From DATADW01 sp963733905 (lineage in GTDB: Bacteria > Actinomycetota > Acidimicrobiia > Spongiisociales > DATADW01), in contig CAVTEU010000008.1 in NCBI GenBank assembly GCA_963733905.1, positions 1 through 64,000 on the forward strand: a stretch of DNA of 64,000 bases, read 5' to 3'. Below, piece after piece: positions 49,645-59,729 of the stretch. Below the pieces are notes generated by a model. That model saw only the letters and a list, made by a program, of their open reading frames with translations, was not told where the DNA came from and ran no database searches. Both the position numbers and the translations under genes were made by a program. How positions within the stretch are numbered: the stretch's first letter is position 1; every line of letters starts with the position of its first letter.

Positions 49645-51231
49645 TCACCCTCCGAAGGCGTTGCTCACCAAGGCGGCGACCGCTCCGTCGGTGGCCCCGA
49701 AGACCAGGTCGGGGAACACGCCGATGGCGACGATGAGAATGATCAGCGGGACCCACGCCGCCAGCTCGTAGCGGTCGGCGTCGTGGAAGTTGTGGCCGAG
49801 CCACTCGGAGTTGGGCTCGCCCAGGTTGACCCGCTGCAACATCCACAGCAGGTAGCCGGCGGTGAGCACCGTCCCGATGGCGCCGAAGACCATGGCGGTT
49901 CGGAAGACGGTGAGATTGAGACCGCCGAGCGGTTGGTATGAGCCGAGCAGCGACATGAACTCGCCCCAGAACCCGGCAAGCCCGGGGAGACCGAGCGAGG
50001 CCATGGCGGTGAAGGCGAATATCCCCCCGAGAAGCGGCATCAGCTTGAGGTTCCCACCGAGACGCGACATCTCCCGCGTGTGATAGCGGTGGCTCATCGA
50101 CCCGGCCAGGAAGAAGAGCAGCCCGGTGATCACGCCGTGGGCCACCATCCCGATCAGCGAGGCGTTGATCCCCTCCTCGGTGAGAGTGGCGATCCCGAGC
50201 ATCACGAAGCCCATGTGCCCCACCGATGAGAAGGCGATGAGCCGTTTCATGTCGGTCTGGGCGAGACACGCCAACGATCCGTAGATGATCCCGATCACCG
50301 CCAGGATGGCGATGGCGGGCGCCCACACCCGGGCCTGCTCGGGGAGGATGGGGAGCGAGATTCGGATGAAGCCGTACGAGCCGAGCTTCAGCAGGATCGC
50401 AGCCAACAGCACCGACCCGACGGTCGGGGCGGCGGTATGGGCGTCGGGGAGCCAGGTGTGGAGCGGCCACATCGGGACCTTGACGGCGAACCCGAGGAAG
50501 AGGGCGGCGAAGATGAACCAGGCAACGCTTCCAGTGAAGAGACCGCTTCGCTCGATCAACTCGGGGATCTGGAAGGTAGGCGCCGCGCCGCCGCCGTCGG
50601 AGTTGAAGTAGAGGGCGAGGAAGCCCAGGAGCATGAAGGCGGAGCCGAACAGCGTGAAGATGAAGAACTTGATGGCGGCGTAGAGCCTGGTCTCCATCTC
50701 TCGTTTGAACCCGGGGATCTTTCGGATGGTGCGGTCACCCCACACCCCCACCATGAAGTACATCGGGAGCAGCACCAACTCGAAGAAGATGAAGAAGAGC
50801 ACCAGGTCGAGGGCGACAAAGGTGCCGTTCATCCCGGTGAGCAGGACGAGCATCAGGGCGAGGAAGGCGCGGGGGTTGCGCGGCTCCTCCCAATGGTTCC
50901 AGGAGTAGATGACCGACAGCACGGTCACGAAACAGCTGAGGACCAACAGCGGGAGGCTGATCCCGTCGATCCCGATGTGGTACCTGGCATCGATCGCCGG
51001 GATCCAGGACAGATCCATCCCCAACTGGAACATGTGCGAGTCGCCGAAGTCGAACCGGGCGATGGCCACCACGGAGAGAACGAAGCAGACCACGGTGATC
51101 AAGAGGGCGATGCCCTTTTGGGCGGTCTCCGCCGCCTTGGGGGTGAGCAGCAGCAGGAGCACGCCCACCAGTGGTAGGAACACGATGAGGGAGAGCCCCC
51201 AGCCGCTGTCGAACCAATCCATCGGAACCAC
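49645..51231 (-). CDS. nuoM: NADH-quinone oxidoreductase subunit M
   Basis: A 528-residue antiporter-like complex I subunit. It carries W-P-L-H-T-W-L-P-D-A-H-T-A-A-P, the hallmark of NuoM/MrpD proteins, and S-S-V-G-H-M-G-F-V in the discontinuous helix region. It lies between nuoL and nuoN in the standard order with gaps of a few bases. Intact frame. Confidence 0.96.
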   Translation of the reverse strand: MVPMDWFDSGWGLSLIVFLPLVGVLLLLLTPKAAETAQKGIALLITVVCFVLSVVAIARFDFGDSHMFQLGMDLSWIPAIDARYHIGIDGISLPLLVLSCFVTVLSVIYSWNHWEEPRNPRAFLALMLVLLTGMNGTFVALDLVLFFIFFELVLLPMYFMVGVWGDRTIRKIPGFKREMETRLYAAIKFFIFTLFGSAFMLLGFLALYFNSDGGGAAPTFQIPELIERSGLFTGSVAWFIFAALFLGFAVKVPMWPLHTWLPDAHTAAPTVGSVLLAAILLKLGSYGFIRISLPILPEQARVWAPAIAILAVIGIIYGSLACLAQTDMKRLIAFSSVGHMGFVMLGIATLTEEGINASLIGMVAHGVITGLLFFLAGSMSHRYHTREMSRLGGNLKLMPLLGGIFAFTAMASLGLPGLAGFWGEFMSLLGSYQPLGGLNLTVFRTAMVFGAIGTVLTAGYLLWMLQRVNLGEPNSEWLGHNFHDADRYELAAWVPLIILIVAIGVFPDLVFGATDGAVAALVSNAFGG

Positions 51232-51236
51232 CCCTC

Positions 51237-53271
51237 CTAACCGAAGACGAAGAACCCGAGAAACCCGAACACGACAAGCACCAACGCCCCGACCACGAAT
51301 GCAGCCGCGTACTCCTGGACCTTCCCGGTCTGGAGATGGCTGACCGCCCCACCGGCCTCATCGGTCGCGGTCGACAGACCGTTGTAGGCGAAGTCGATCC
51401 CGCGCTGGTCTATCCCCCCGTAGACGACGTGCCCCAGCCAGGCGGTGGCGAAAGCGGCCCCGTTGACCACCGCATCGATCACGTTGTCGTTGATCCAGTT
51501 GACCGCCCTGGCCAGCGGCCCCTTGATCGGTTGCACGATCCCGTTCCAGTAGAGATCGTCGATGTAGAGCCGGTGCTGGAGGAAGGGCCAGAGACCGGGC
51601 ACCCGGAGCCGGTCCCTTGCCTCCTGGGTGGCGGCGTCGCGCCCGTAGATCGACCAGCCGATGAAGATCCCGAGCAGCGTCGCCACCAGACCGGCGACCA
51701 ACGGCAGGGCCTCGAACCCTTCGGGGTGGAACTCCTCGAAGACGACCTGGCGAGTACCGAGCCACTCGGTGAGGCCGGTGTAGACCCCGGGAACGTTCAC
51801 CCACCCCGCCACCACGCTGAGCACGGCGAGAACGACCAACGGGATGGTCATCAGACGTTCGGATTCGTGGGGATGACCGTGACCCTTGTAGACGCCGAAG
51901 AAGGTGAGGGCCGTCGCCCGGGTCATGTAGAGGGCAGTGACGAACGCCGCCCCCACCCCGATCCACATCACGGCCTCGTAGCCGGCATTGTCCAGCCCCG
52001 CCAGGATCTCGTCCTTGGAGAAGAACCCGGCGAAGGGAGGAAGGGCCACCAGGGCGAACGCCCCGATCATCCAGGTCACAAACGTCACCCGCATCGGTTT
52101 CCTCAGAGCCGCCCATCTCGGACATGTTGTTGGAGTGGACGGCGTGGATCACCGACCCCGAGCACAGGAACAAGAGCGCCTTGAAGAAGGCGTGGGTCCA
52201 CAAATGGAACAAACCGGCGGTGTATGCCCCGGCCCCGAGCGCCACCATCATGTAGCCCAGCTGGCTGACCGTCGAATAGGCGAGGACCCGTTTGATGTCG
52301 TCCTGCACCAGCGCCAGCAGCCCGAGCAGGGCCGTTGCCGACCCGATGATGAGGACCCAGTTGCGGTGCTGGCCGGCGAGCGACTCGAACAGGGGGAACA
52401 TGCGCGCCACCAGATAGACACCGGCGGTGACCATGGTGGCGGCGTGCATCAGCGCCGAGACGGGTGTGGGCCCCGCCATGGCGTCGGGGAGCCACACATG
52501 GAGCGGGAACTGGGCGCTCTTCCCCATCGCCCCGAAGAAGAGGAGGATGGCGCCGACGAAGGCGACACCTGTTATGGCGGCGGCCCCCTCGGCGGCGGCA
52601 GCGTTTATCTCCTCGATACGGAAGGTGCCGAGCGCGGTCCCCAAGATGATGGTGCCGATGGTGAGCCCGATGTCGGCGACCCGGTTGGTGTAGAAGGCCT
52701 TCATGCCCGCCGAGGAGTTGGCCTTGTCCTCCCAGTAGTGGCCGATCAGCAGGTACGAGGCCACCCCGACGCCTTCCCAACCGACGATCAACTGGATGAG
52801 GTTGGGCGCCGAAACCAGCAGCAGCATCGACCCGGCGAAGAGGGTGAACGCCGCCCAGAAGAAGGTGTACCTGACCTCGCCGCGCATGTACCCCACGGCG
52901 AAGAGGAACACGAGGAAACCGACAACACCGACGACGAAGAACATCATGATCGACAAGCCGTCGACCAGCCATCCCCACTCCAAGGAGAAGGCGCCCACCT
53001 CGGCCACGGTCACGCTGCTCTCGAAGATGACGCCCTGGGTGATGTTGAGGTAGAGCAGGGCGGCCCCGTAGAGCATGACGAAACCGAGAGCTCCCACCGC
53101 CAACTCGGCGCCCTTGCCGGGTAGCCGCTTCCCCACCAGCACGATGAGGAGCGAGGCGACGAAGGGAACGGCGACGATCAGCCACGCCCACTCGAGCAGC
53201 GGTCCCGAGGTCAGTACCTCTCGAGCGGCGTGCTCCGCCTCGGTGGCGAGGATCACGCCGGGACCTACCAC
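51237..53271 (-). CDS. nuoL: NADH-quinone oxidoreductase subunit L (one frameshift)
   Basis: The largest antiporter-like subunit with the long lateral helix; about 678 residues. Typical parts: W-E-G-V-G-V-A-S-Y-L-L-I-G, P-L-H-V-W-L-P-D-A-M-A-G-P-T, and the late segment P-F-A-G-F-F-S-K-D-E-I-L. The GTG at 53271 overlaps the nuoK stop. One shift near 52100 just before R-V-T-F-V-T-W-M. Confidence 0.94.
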
Positions 53272-53588
53272 TTGAGGAGGTCCAGTTCGTCGATGTTGGC
53301 CGACTTCCGGTTGCGGAAGATCATGAGGACGATGGCAAGCCCGATACCCACCTCGGCCGCGGCCACGGTGATCACGAAGACGCTGAACACATGGCCCACC
53401 GCCAGCGCCGAACGCAGCGTCGCCTCGAAGGCGATCAGGTTGATGTTGACCGCGTTGAGCATCAACTCAACCGCCAGCAACACCATCACCGCGTTCCGCC
53501 GCACCAGCAACCCGTAGATCCCGAACGAGAAGAGCAGCGCCGCCAGCAGACGAACTGAACTGAATGGTGGTCCATAGACGCAGACCAT
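53265..53588 (-). CDS. nuoK: NADH-quinone oxidoreductase subunit K
   Basis: A 107-residue subunit with three membrane helices: L-F-S-F-G-I-Y-G-L-L-V-R-R-N-A, V-E-L-M-L-N-A-V-N-I-N-L-I-A-F with the conserved proton-path Glu, and A-A-A-E-V-G-I-G-L-A-I with the second Glu. The ATG at 53588 follows AAGAGGAG. In the given sequence it is continuous in frame with the nuoJ C terminus. Confidence 0.9.
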   Translation of the reverse strand: MVCVYGPPFSSVRLLAALLFSFGIYGLLVRRNAVMVLLAVELMLNAVNINLIAFEATLRSALAVGHVFSVFVITVAAAEVGIGLAIVLMIFRNRKSANIDELDLLKW

Positions 53589-54131
53589 CTCCGCTCCTCT
53601 TCTCTCGAGCGGAGTCAGGTCGCGCCTGGCGACGGTGATCCCGCCGATCAGGGCGGCGAGGAGGAGGAACGAGACCACCTCGAAGGGGATGACGAACCGA
53701 CCCAGCAGGGCGTCGCCCAACAGGTCGGTTGACACCCCCTCGCCTGCGGAGGCGATCGTGGTGAGCTCGAAGGCGGACACCGTCGCCCACGCCAGGACGG
53801 CAAAGAGACTCGGCGGAAACCAGCGCCGCCGGTGCCTTCCGCTGGTGGTCGAGTGCGATATCGCTCCCCATCGGAGCGCGGGTGATCATGATCCCGAAGA
53901 GGAAGAGCACGATCACCGCCCCGATGTAGACCAGCACCAGCACCCAGGCGACGAACTCGGCGGAGAGCAACAGGAAGAGCCCGGCGGTCCCGGCCAGAGT
54001 GATGACCAGGTAGAGGGCGGCGTGGATCACGTTCTTGGTGGTGACGACACGGAACCCTGCGTAGGCGACCGGCACCGCCAGGATCAGGAACGCCCAGTTG
54101 GCCGGCTCCGAGATCCAGTCCCCAAGGTCAT
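53589..54131 (-). CDS. nuoJ: NADH-quinone oxidoreductase subunit J (frameshifted)
   Basis: About 180 residues. The ATG at 54131 reads M-T-L-G, and with one G added to GGGG continues D-W-I-S-E-P-A-N-W-A-F-L-I-L-A. The helix G-A-V-I-V-L-F-L-F-G-I-M (pi-bulge helix region) is conserved. A second shift near 53805 leads into F-V-I-P-F-E-V-V-S-F-L-L-L. The stop is not seen, because the last frame runs on into nuoK. Confidence 0.85.
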
Positions 54132-54144
54132 TTCATGACCTTCG

Positions 54145-54167
54145 AGACGGCAGACGGCAGACGGCAG
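54145..54167. repeat. AGACGGC tandem micro-repeat upstream of nuoJ
   Basis: Three exact AGACGGC units plus AG in the 50-base gap between nuoI and nuoJ. The same unit recurs at 55642-55671 and 56931-56947. Confidence 0.85.
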
Positions 54168-54181
54168 CCAGAGGAACAGAC

Positions 54182-54646
54182 TCACTTTTCGAGCTCCGGC
54201 GAGGGGGGAACGGTGGCGAGCCAGTCCTGGAGGCGCTCCCTGTCGTGGAGCATCGCACCCATCTGGTACTCGGAGTACTCGTACTCGGGGCTCCAGAAGA
54301 GGGCGTCGAACGGGCAGACCTCGACGCAGATCCCGCAGTACATGCAGAGGGCGTAGTCGATGTCGAAACGGTCGAGCGTCGAGCGCACCCTGACCCGGCC
54401 TCCCGGCTTGTCCGGCTGCTTCTCCTCCTTGTGGCCCTCGATGTAGATGCACCAGTCGGGGCACGACCGGGCACAGAGCATGCAGACGGTGCACGCTTCC
54501 TGGTCGAGGGCGATGACGCCTCTCGCCCTGGGGACCGGCGTCTCCTTCACCACCGGGTAGTTGACCGTCACCGGTTTGGTGAAGAGGGTGCGGAGGGTCA
54601 CCCACATCCCCTTGGCGAGGCCGGAGCCCGGGACCTTGAGCGCCAT
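54182..54646 (-). CDS. nuoI: NADH-quinone oxidoreductase subunit I
   Basis: A 154-residue 8Fe ferredoxin-type subunit that passes electrons from the peripheral arm to NuoB. Two binding motifs are complete: C-T-V-C-M-L-C-A-R-S-C-P and C-M-Y-C-G-I-C-V-E-V-C-P (clusters N6a and N6b). Its ATG overlaps the nuoH stop (TGATG). Intact frame. Confidence 0.95.
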   Translation of the reverse strand: MALKVPGSGLAKGMWVTLRTLFTKPVTVNYPVVKETPVPRARGVIALDQEACTVCMLCARSCPDWCIYIEGHKEEKQPDKPGGRVRVRSTLDRFDIDYALCMYCGICVEVCPFDALFWSPEYEYSEYQMGAMLHDRERLQDWLATVPPSPELEK

Positions 54647-55621
54647 CAGAACACGACCTTGAGTACGGCGGTGATGGCGATGTTGAGCAGGGCGACGGGG
54701 ATGAGCACCTTCCAGGCCAGCGACTGGAGTTGATCCTCGCGTAGCCGGGGGAAGGTCCAGCGGAACCAGATGAAGCCAAAGATGAGCAGGGACGGCCTTG
54801 GCGCCGACGACCAGCGGCCCGACCAGGTTGAGGTTCACGTCAAAGGGGACCCAGTAGCCGCCGAGGAAGAGGGTGGTGGCGATGACCGCCAAGGCGAACA
54901 TGTTGGCGTACTCGGCCAGAAAGAAGAAGAGGAACCGGAAACCGGTGTACTCGGTGAGGTAGCCCATCACCAACTCGGACTCGGCGATCGGCATGTCGAA
55001 CGGGATCCGGCTCAACTCGGCGAGCGAAGCGATCATGAAGATGACGAAACCGATGATCTGGGGGATCACGAACGGGAGCCCCATCGCCCCCTGGGCGTCC
55101 ACGATCCCGACGAGCGACATCGTCCCCGCCTGGATGACGACGCCGACCACCGCCAGGACGAGCGGAAGCTCGTATGCGATGAGCTGACCGGCGGCGCGCA
55201 GGCCCCCGATCAGCGAGTACTTGTTGGCGGACGACCAGCCCGCCATCAGCACCCCGATGGTCCCGAGCGACGAAACGGCGAGGGCGTAGAACACCCCGAC
55301 GTCGAGGTCGACCACCACCAGGTCGGGACCGAGCGGGATGATGGCAAAGAGGAGGACCGTCCCAATCAGGACGACGGCGGGGGCCCAACGGAACACCGTC
55401 TGGTCGGCCTCGCTCGGGATCACATCCTCCTTCTGGATGAACTTGACCCCGTCGGCGAGCAACTGCGCCCAGCCCCATCTCCCCCCGGCGAAGTAGGGCC
55501 CGATCCGGCTCTGCATGTGGGCGGAGATCTTGAGCTCGGCGTACCCGAACACCAGAGCCGAGGTGGGGATGATCACCGCGGCCGCGAGCAGCTTGATCGC
55601 CAGCTCCAGCGGGAAAGGCAT
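54646..55621 (-). CDS. nuoH: NADH-quinone oxidoreductase subunit H (one frameshift)
   Basis: The quinone-pocket membrane subunit; about 325 residues. Conserved segments include R-I-G-P-Y-F-A-G (usual RxGPN), the acidic loop R-I-P-F-D-M-P-I-A-E-S-E-L-V and G-Y-x-T-E-Y-T-G-F-R-F. A shift near 54790 precedes the tail ending K-V-V-F. It starts at an ATG right after a 97-base repeat-filled gap from nuoD, where nuoE-F-G would normally be. Confidence 0.93.
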
Positions 55622-55641
55622 CAGTGCCTCCGGCGCCGATA

Positions 55642-55717
55642 GGACGGCGGACGGCAGACGGCAGACGGCAGAAACGGGCGTCCGACTTCCGACTTCCGAC
55701 TTCCGCCTTCCGACTTC
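55642..55717. repeat. Two tandem micro-repeats in the nuoD-nuoH gap
   Basis: Four (A/G)GACGGC units (55642-55671) are followed by five units of TCCGACT/TCCGCCT (55681-55717). They fill nearly the whole gap and begin right after the nuoD stop (55719-55721). Confidence 0.85.
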
Positions 55718-55718
55718 T

Positions 55719-56914
55719 TCATCTATCCACGTCCCCGAGGACGAAGTCGAGGCTCCCCAGGATGGCGATGATGTCGGGGACCAGGGCACCCTCCATCAGC
55801 CAGGGGATGATCGATAGGTTGGAGAAGGATGCCGAGCGGATCTTGAGCCGGTAGGGACCGAGCCCGCCCAAGCGAGACCAGGTGGTACCCCATCTCCCCC
55901 TTTGGGATTCTCGGCGCGCACGTACGCCTGGCCGGGGGGCACCTTGATGATCCGCGGCACCTTCGCCTGGAGCGGGCCGGAGGGGATCCCGTCGATCGCC
56001 TGGAGGATGATCCGGGTCGATTGGCGGATCTCCTGGAGGCGAACCCACCAGCGATCCCAGCAGTCACCGTTCGAGCCGACCGGGATCTCGAAGTCGAAGC
56101 GGTCGTATGGGAGGTAGTCCTGGTTCTTGCGGAGGTCGAAGGCGACCCCCGATGCCCTCATGTTGGGCCCGGAGACGCCGAACGATGCTGCTATGTCGGG
56201 CGGGATCACGCCCACACCCTTGGTGCGGGCGAGGAAGATCTCGTTCCCCGCCACCAGCGACTCGAGCTCCTCGCAACTGCCGAGGACCTTTTCGATGGCG
56301 CGCCGCGTCTCGTCGAAAAACCCCTTGGGAAGGTCGGGGATGTCCTTCTTGGTGGTCGGCCCGGCCCCGTATGCAGGCTTCACCCCGCCGATGCGGTTGA
56401 AGTTGGGGTGGAAGCGGCCACCGGTGACCGACTCGATCAGGTCGAGGATCCGCTCCCGATCCCGCAGGGCGAAGAAGAGCGGAGTGGCGGCGCCGAGCTC
56501 GAGCGGATAGCTGGCCATGAAGATGAGGTGGGAGGAGATACGCGCCATCTCGGTGAGGATGAGGCGGATGTACTGGGCGCGCTCGGGGACCTCCAGCCCC
56601 ATCAGCCGCTCGGCGGCGACGATGAAAGGTATCTCGTTGGCGTAGCCGGCCACCCAGTCGATCCGGTTGATGAGCGCCGTGATCTGGGGGTAGGTCCGAA
56701 CCTCGGACAGCTTCTCGTAGCCGCGGTGCATGTAGCCGATCACCGGCTGGATATCGCGCACCCGCTCTCCGTCCACCTTGGCGATCAACCGGAGGACACC
56801 GTGAGTGGACGGGTGCTGCGGCCCGATGTTGAGGGTCATGTCCGGCGTCTCGAGCTCGACCGAGACGGCGACCTCGGAGAGGTGGTGGGCGACCTCCTGC
56901 TCGGTGATCGTCAT
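55719..56914 (-). CDS. nuoD: NADH-quinone oxidoreductase subunit D (frameshifted near 3' end)
   Basis: The 49-kDa subunit that forms the quinone site with NuoB; about 400 residues. I-G-P-Q-H-P-S-T-H-G-V-L-R-L (quinone-ligand His) is near the start, and E-M-A-R-I-S-S-H-L, R-I-G-G-V and P-Y-D-R-F-D-F follow. Shifts near 55905 and 55872 precede the conserved tail D-I-I-A-I-L-G-S-L-D-F-V-L-G-D-V-D-R. The ATG at 56914 fits the family. Confidence 0.94.
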
Positions 56915-56930
56915 CGAGGAGCCCGGTGCG

Positions 56931-56947
56931 GCGACGGCAGACGGCAG
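56931..56947. repeat. GACGGCA micro-repeat upstream of nuoD
   Basis: GCGACGGCAGACGGCAG lies in the 45-base nuoC-nuoD gap, the third intergenic site in this operon with the same unit. Confidence 0.75.
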
Positions 56948-56959
56948 CGAGAGAGACGT

Positions 56960-57590
56960 TCATGCTTCCGGGTTCTCCTCGCTCGGTCCCGCATCGGCCG
57001 GGCTCGGCTGCCGCCGGCATGCCCTCGACGTCCACCTTTCCCGGCCAGGGCTTGACCTCGCGGGTGAGGAGCGGGAAAGACTTGCGGAGCGGGTGGCCCT
57101 CGAACTGGTCGGGGAGGTAGAGCTTCGCCAGGTTGGGATGGCCCTTGAACTCGATCCCGTACATCTCGTGGGCTTCCCGCTCGTGCCAGTTGGCGCCGGC
57201 GTAGACGCCGGTCAGCGTGTCGATCTCCGGATGCTCGGAGGGGAGGTCGGTGCCGATGATGAGCAGCCGCCCCTGGTCGAGGTCCGAGACGGCGCACAGA
57301 ACCTCGATGCGCTCCTCCACCGGTTCGGCGGGCGGGTCGCCCACCGCCACGTCATTGGACCAGTCGATAGCCGACAGCCAGGAGAAGAACACCAAGCCCT
57401 CGTCGCGGGCCGCGGTGACAGCCTCCACCCACCGTTCGGGTGTCACCCGGAGCCGCGCCGTGCCGTGGTCCACACTGGGTTCGACGCTGGGCTCGGCGTC
57501 GGCTTCGAGCCGCCCGGCCACCGCCTCGGCCAACTCCTGCAGCGGGTCGCTGCCGCTCTTTGCCTCGGTGTCAGACGGGCTGACGGTCAC
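56960..57590 (-). CDS. nuoC: NADH-quinone oxidoreductase subunit C (one frameshift)
   Basis: The 30-kDa subunit, about 210 residues, separate from NuoD here. Conserved: L-S-A-I-D-W, T-G-V-Y-A-G-A-N-W-H-E-R-E-A-H-E-M-Y-G-I, G-H-P-N-L-A/x-K-L-Y-L-P and G-H-P-L-R-K-S-F-P-L. The tail shifts near 56998 and ends G-P-S-E-E-N-P-E-A. The GTG at 57590 lies 20 bases inside nuoB. Confidence 0.92.
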
Positions 57591-58068
57591 GCTCGCTCCA
57601 CTTCTGGCGCATGTCCTCGTTCTGGATCTTCTGTTGGAGAAGCACGATGCCCTCCATCAGCGCCTCGGGCCGGGGCGGGCATCCCGGGACGTACACGTCC
57701 ACCGGGATCACCTGGTCCACGCCTTTGGTGACCGAGTAGGAGTCCCAGTAGGGACCACCGCAGTTGGAGCACGAGCCCATCGATATGACGTACTTCGGGT
57801 CGGGCATCTGGTCGTAGAGACGCCGTATGGCCGGTGCCATCTTGTCGGTGACGGTGCCCGCCACCACCATCAGGTCGGCCTGCCGGGGCGAAGCGGGGAG
57901 GGGGATGATCCCGAACCGCATGAAGTCGTACCGGGGGCCGGAGGCGGCCATCAATTCGATGGCGCAACAGGCCAAGCCGAATTGGAAGAACCACAACGAA
58001 TACTTCCGCCCCCAATTGAGCAGCCAGGAGACTGGTTTGGGGACGCCGAAGCGCTCGATCACTCCCAC
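57571..58068 (-). CDS. nuoB: NADH-quinone oxidoreductase subunit B
   Basis: Carries the terminal cluster N2 that reduces quinone. Ligands are seen in F-G-L-A-C-C-A-I-E-L-M, M-G-S-C-S-N-C-G-G-P-Y and V-P-G-C-P-P-R-P-E. About 165 residues, start GTG at 58068 (or 58062), overlapping the nuoA end. Intact frame. Confidence 0.96.
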   Translation of the reverse strand: MGVIERFGVPKPVSWLLNWGRKYSLWFFQFGLACCAIELMAASGPRYDFMRFGIIPLPASPRQADLMVVAGTVTDKMAPAIRRLYDQMPDPKYVISMGSCSNCGGPYWDSYSVTKGVDQVIPVDVYVPGCPPRPEALMEGIVLLQQKIQNEDMRQKWSERDRQPV

Positions 58069-58426
58069 CGCAACACCCCTTTCCGGATCGCATAGAGCAG
58101 CCCGAGAATGAGGATGGCCAGGAAGACCAGCATCTCGACCAACCCGAACATGCCCAAGCTCCTCGAGACGCACCGCCCAGGGGAAGATGAACACGGCCTC
58201 GACATCGAAGATCACGAAGAGCAGCCCGAAGATGTAGTACCGGACGTATGTCTGGCTCCAACCAGACCCGACCGGGTCGATACCGCACTCGTAGGTGAGG
58301 AGCTTCTGGACCGTCGGATTGGAGGGGCGCACCAATGAGGACACCCCGAGAATCGCCGACGACCAGGACGACCCCCAGGGCGGCGAAGGCAGCAACAGTC
58401 AGGTACTGCTCGAAGTAGGGGGTCAC
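58059..58426 (-). CDS. nuoA: NADH-quinone oxidoreductase subunit A (two frameshifts)
   Basis: A three-helix subunit of about 120 residues and first gene of the operon. After the start M-T-P-Y-F-E-Q-Y-L a shift leads into L-L-T-Y-E-C-G-I-D-P-V-G (the conserved YECG loop near the quinone site) and R-Y-Y-I-F-G-L-L-F-V-I-F-D-V-E-A-V-F. A second shift near 58155 precedes I-L-G-L-L-Y-A-I-R-K-G-V-L. Confidence 0.92.
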
Positions 58427-58540
58427 CGTCTGTTTCCTACAGCTTGGCTTCCTACGCCTGGCATCCGCCGGCGAGTATAGGGAGCGGGCCTCCCGGGGCC
58501 GGAAAGCCGTGAAGACACGGCGGGCGTACCCTGGCTCCCC

Positions 58541-59646
58541 GTGACCTCACCGAGCAGGCTGCCCTCCTACGACGGCCGCGGCCTGCTCAACCTGGCGGCG
58601 GAGATCGAGCTGAGGCTGACCGGACGGTCGCCGTCGCCCGGCCTCGAGGACGGGCTGGCGGCCCTGATCCCCGACGGCGGCGAGCTACGTCCTGCTGGTG
58701 GTCGACGGGCTTGGTGACCGCCAGCTCGGCCACCCCGGTGCCCAGCCGCTGGCGGCCGCCCGCCGCGGGGTGATCGACGCCCCCTTCCCCACCACGACCA
58801 CGGTGAGCCTCTCCTGCCTGGTCACGGCGGCGGCGCCCTCCAATCACGGCATCGTCGGGCATCTCCTCTGGCTCCCCGAGGTGGGCTCGGTGGTCAACAC
58901 GCTCCGCTGGGTGACCATCGAGGGACGACCGCTCGACTTCGACACCACGGGATGCTCCCCACCCCCAACCTGTGGGAGCGCCTGCGCCAGGCGGGCCGGG
59001 AGCCGGTGACGGTCCAGCCCGGTGGCTTTCTCGGGTCGCCGCTGAGCCGGATGCTCTACAGAGGATGCCGGTTCGAGCCGGTCTGGGACACGGTGGACAT
59101 GGTGGAGGCCACCATCCAACTGGCATCGGTCCCCGGGCGTCTGGTGATGACCTACCTCCCCCACCTGGACGTGGCCGCCCACGTGACCGGGCAGCGCTCC
59201 GCGGAGTACGCCGACGCCATGGGTCTTGCCGGCCAGATTTGGGGTCAGCTAGCCGAGAGGCTGCCAGAGGACGTCGCCTTGATCGGCACCGCCGACCACG
59301 GCCACATCGACTACCCGGAGCACGCCAAGCGATTGTTGCGCGGGCCCGACATCCAAGGAGCGCGCTTCTGGGGCGATCCCCGTGGGGTGCTCACCAGCGG
59401 CACCCCCAGCGGTGATTCAGCGACTGGGAAATTGGCTGAGGATCGACCCCGTCAATGGCGCCGAACTGGTCGACCTGTGGGGCCCGGGACCGCCCCACCC
59501 GGCGCTGGCCGAACGGACGCCCGATGCGCTCTTTCTCGCCGCCGACGGGGAGGTGCTGCTGCCTCCCGGGTTTCGACAAGCGCTTGATGGGCTACCACGG
59601 CGGTTTGGACCCCGAAGAGATCGAGGTGCCGTTGCTGGTCCGCTGA
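58541..59646 (+). CDS. Alkaline-phosphatase-superfamily phosphodiesterase/nucleotide pyrophosphatase (several frameshifts)
   Basis: About 370 residues, cytosolic (no signal). The metal-binding start V-L-L-V-V-D-G-L-G and the nucleophile segment F-P-T-T-T-T-V-S-L (Thr) fit the type I phosphodiesterase family; further metal ligands are in Y-L-P-H-L-D-V-A-A-H and G-T-A-D-H-G-H-I-D. Shifts near 58680, 58950, 59395 and 59575. Divergent from nuoA. The substrate is unknown. Confidence 0.75.
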
Positions 59647-59729
59647 CTCAGGGCACCCGCGCCAGTCGCCTGACGAGCACATTTCGATCGCCAGCCTTTT
59701 GCACTACGGCGATGGTGTTTAGTACCGTC

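Noticed and set aside
51988..53124. Plus-strand 378-codon frame opposite nuoL
   Set aside because: It is the antisense of a hydrophobic gene at high GC and has no recognisable domain.
55681..55717. TCCGACT tandem repeats considered as a CRISPR or integron site
   Set aside because: Simple microsatellite of 7-base units with no spacers, integrase or recombination site.
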